From Firmicutes bacterium UBA5286 (GTDB lineage Bacteria; Bacillota; Proteinivoracia; UBA4975), in assembly GCA_002408465.1 (NCBI GenBank), contig DHSM01000019.1, forward strand, positions 1 to 23,189: 23,189 nt of DNA, read 5' to 3'. This document shows positions 22,870 through 23,189 of this stretch, piece by piece (within the stretch, counting starts at the first letter, position 1; each line of letters opens with the position of its first letter). The notes under the pieces are model-generated. The model was given only the letters and a program-made list of their open reading frames with translations. It was not told the DNA's origin and did no database searches. The position numbers and the translations under genes are program-made.

Positions 22870-23189
22870 TAGTACTCTCTCCCTTTCTGTATGCTTACTT
22901 TTCTAGGATGCATTCCTACAATCTTTCGTAGCTCCTGCTTATATAATGGCCATTTGCCCACCTGATCCGGCATTTGGGTAACGTCGGGGTCGGCGGCTGA
23001 ATTGCCTTCAATAATTATGACGCGGCCATCTTTGCCCAGGGCTACATCCCAGCCCACATACCGGACAGTAGGCACAACCTGAGCAGCGGCAGCAACCGTT
23101 GCCAAAATCCTATCCCAAAAGGGTACTTTAAAACCGATTATGGGTTTCCCCGAAACAGGATGCAGGATAAACCGTCTTGACTCCATATC
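22866..23189 (-). CDS. ATP-grasp protein, C-terminal fragment (sugar-transfer-associated type)
   Basis: The frame is open to the window edge, so the N-terminus is missing; an internal ATG at 23186 is not evidence of a start. The 108-codon fragment ends in a TGA at 22866-22868. The segment V-G-W-D-V-A-L followed by V-I-I-I-E-G-N is the metal- and ATP-binding end of ATP-grasp enzymes, where E and N bind Mg. The later H-P sequence and polar tail suit the sugar-transfer-associated ATP-grasp group, which is linked to cell-wall or capsule synthesis. ATP-grasp enzymes join a carboxylate to an amine or similar group; the substrate here is unknown. It overlaps the small GIY-YIG-like gene. Confidence 0.8.
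   Translation of the reverse strand, partial: DMESRRFILHPVSGKPIIGFKVPFWDRILATVAAAAQVVPTVRYVGWDVALGKDGRVIIIEGNSAADPDVTQMPDQVGKWPLYKQELRKIVGMHPRKVSIQKGREYY

Overview
The window looks like chromosomal DNA from a Gram-positive, probably anaerobic, clostridia-type Firmicute. The evidence is strong GGAGG-type ribosome sites, frequent GTG and TTG starts, six predicted lipoproteins each with a lipobox, a minimal TatA-TatC pair, a D-Ala-D-Ala carboxypeptidase with a C-terminal anchor, and no outer-membrane genes. Base composition is moderate to GC-rich over most of the window and visibly AT-richer from about 19.5 to 22.6 kb. I cannot name the genus. I see no rRNA, tRNA, CRISPR array or intact insertion sequence.

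Layout. Positions 1-180 are the C-terminal end of a TypA/BipA GTPase. From 274 to 1999 there is a minus-strand block: a small lipoprotein gene downstream of tatA-tatC, which has a near-consensus promoter. Divergent from it is a cytosolic-type gamma-glutamyltranspeptidase (2118-3731). A stretch without a convincing gene (3732-4114) carries a strong hairpin. Next come minus-strand genes for a Cys-rich DUF6144/V4R-like protein, a D-alanyl-D-alanine carboxypeptidase, and a two-gene unit. That unit encodes a lipoprotein with a molybdopterin-oxidoreductase-like fold but no cofactor cysteine, and a membrane-anchored alkaline-phosphatase-superfamily enzyme whose N-terminus looks related to the lipoprotein.

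From 8.9 to 13.4 kb there is a HEXXH metalloprotease-like lipoprotein with an unusual start region, a YbgC-like thioesterase, a small membrane-anchored protein, and the tldD-tldE (pmbA) pair. From 13.4 to 16.9 kb there is a fused MsrA-MsrB methionine sulfoxide reductase, two lipoproteins and an exported C-anchored protein. At 16.9-17.04 kb lies a GC-rich, potentially structured RNA ending in a T-run. It precedes a large protein fusing a RecB-type PD-(D/E)XK nuclease domain to an iron-sulfur XPD/DinG helicase. The AT-rich end of the window has a two-gene minus-strand unit: a 580-residue regulator with two XRE-like helix-turn-helix motifs, then a lipoprotein. Its upstream region has tandem promoter-like elements and perfect inverted repeats. 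The window ends with a degenerate GIY-YIG-like small protein overlapping the C-terminus of an ATP-grasp protein.

The cell-envelope theme is strong: Tat export, wall carboxypeptidase, exported phosphatase and hydrolase, and many lipoproteins. Most of these genes are separate transcription units, often divided by bidirectional hairpin terminators. The best candidates for undescribed biology are the double-HTH regulator/lipoprotein unit, the nuclease-helicase fusion with its RNA-like leader, and the cofactor-less oxidoreductase-fold/phosphatase pair.
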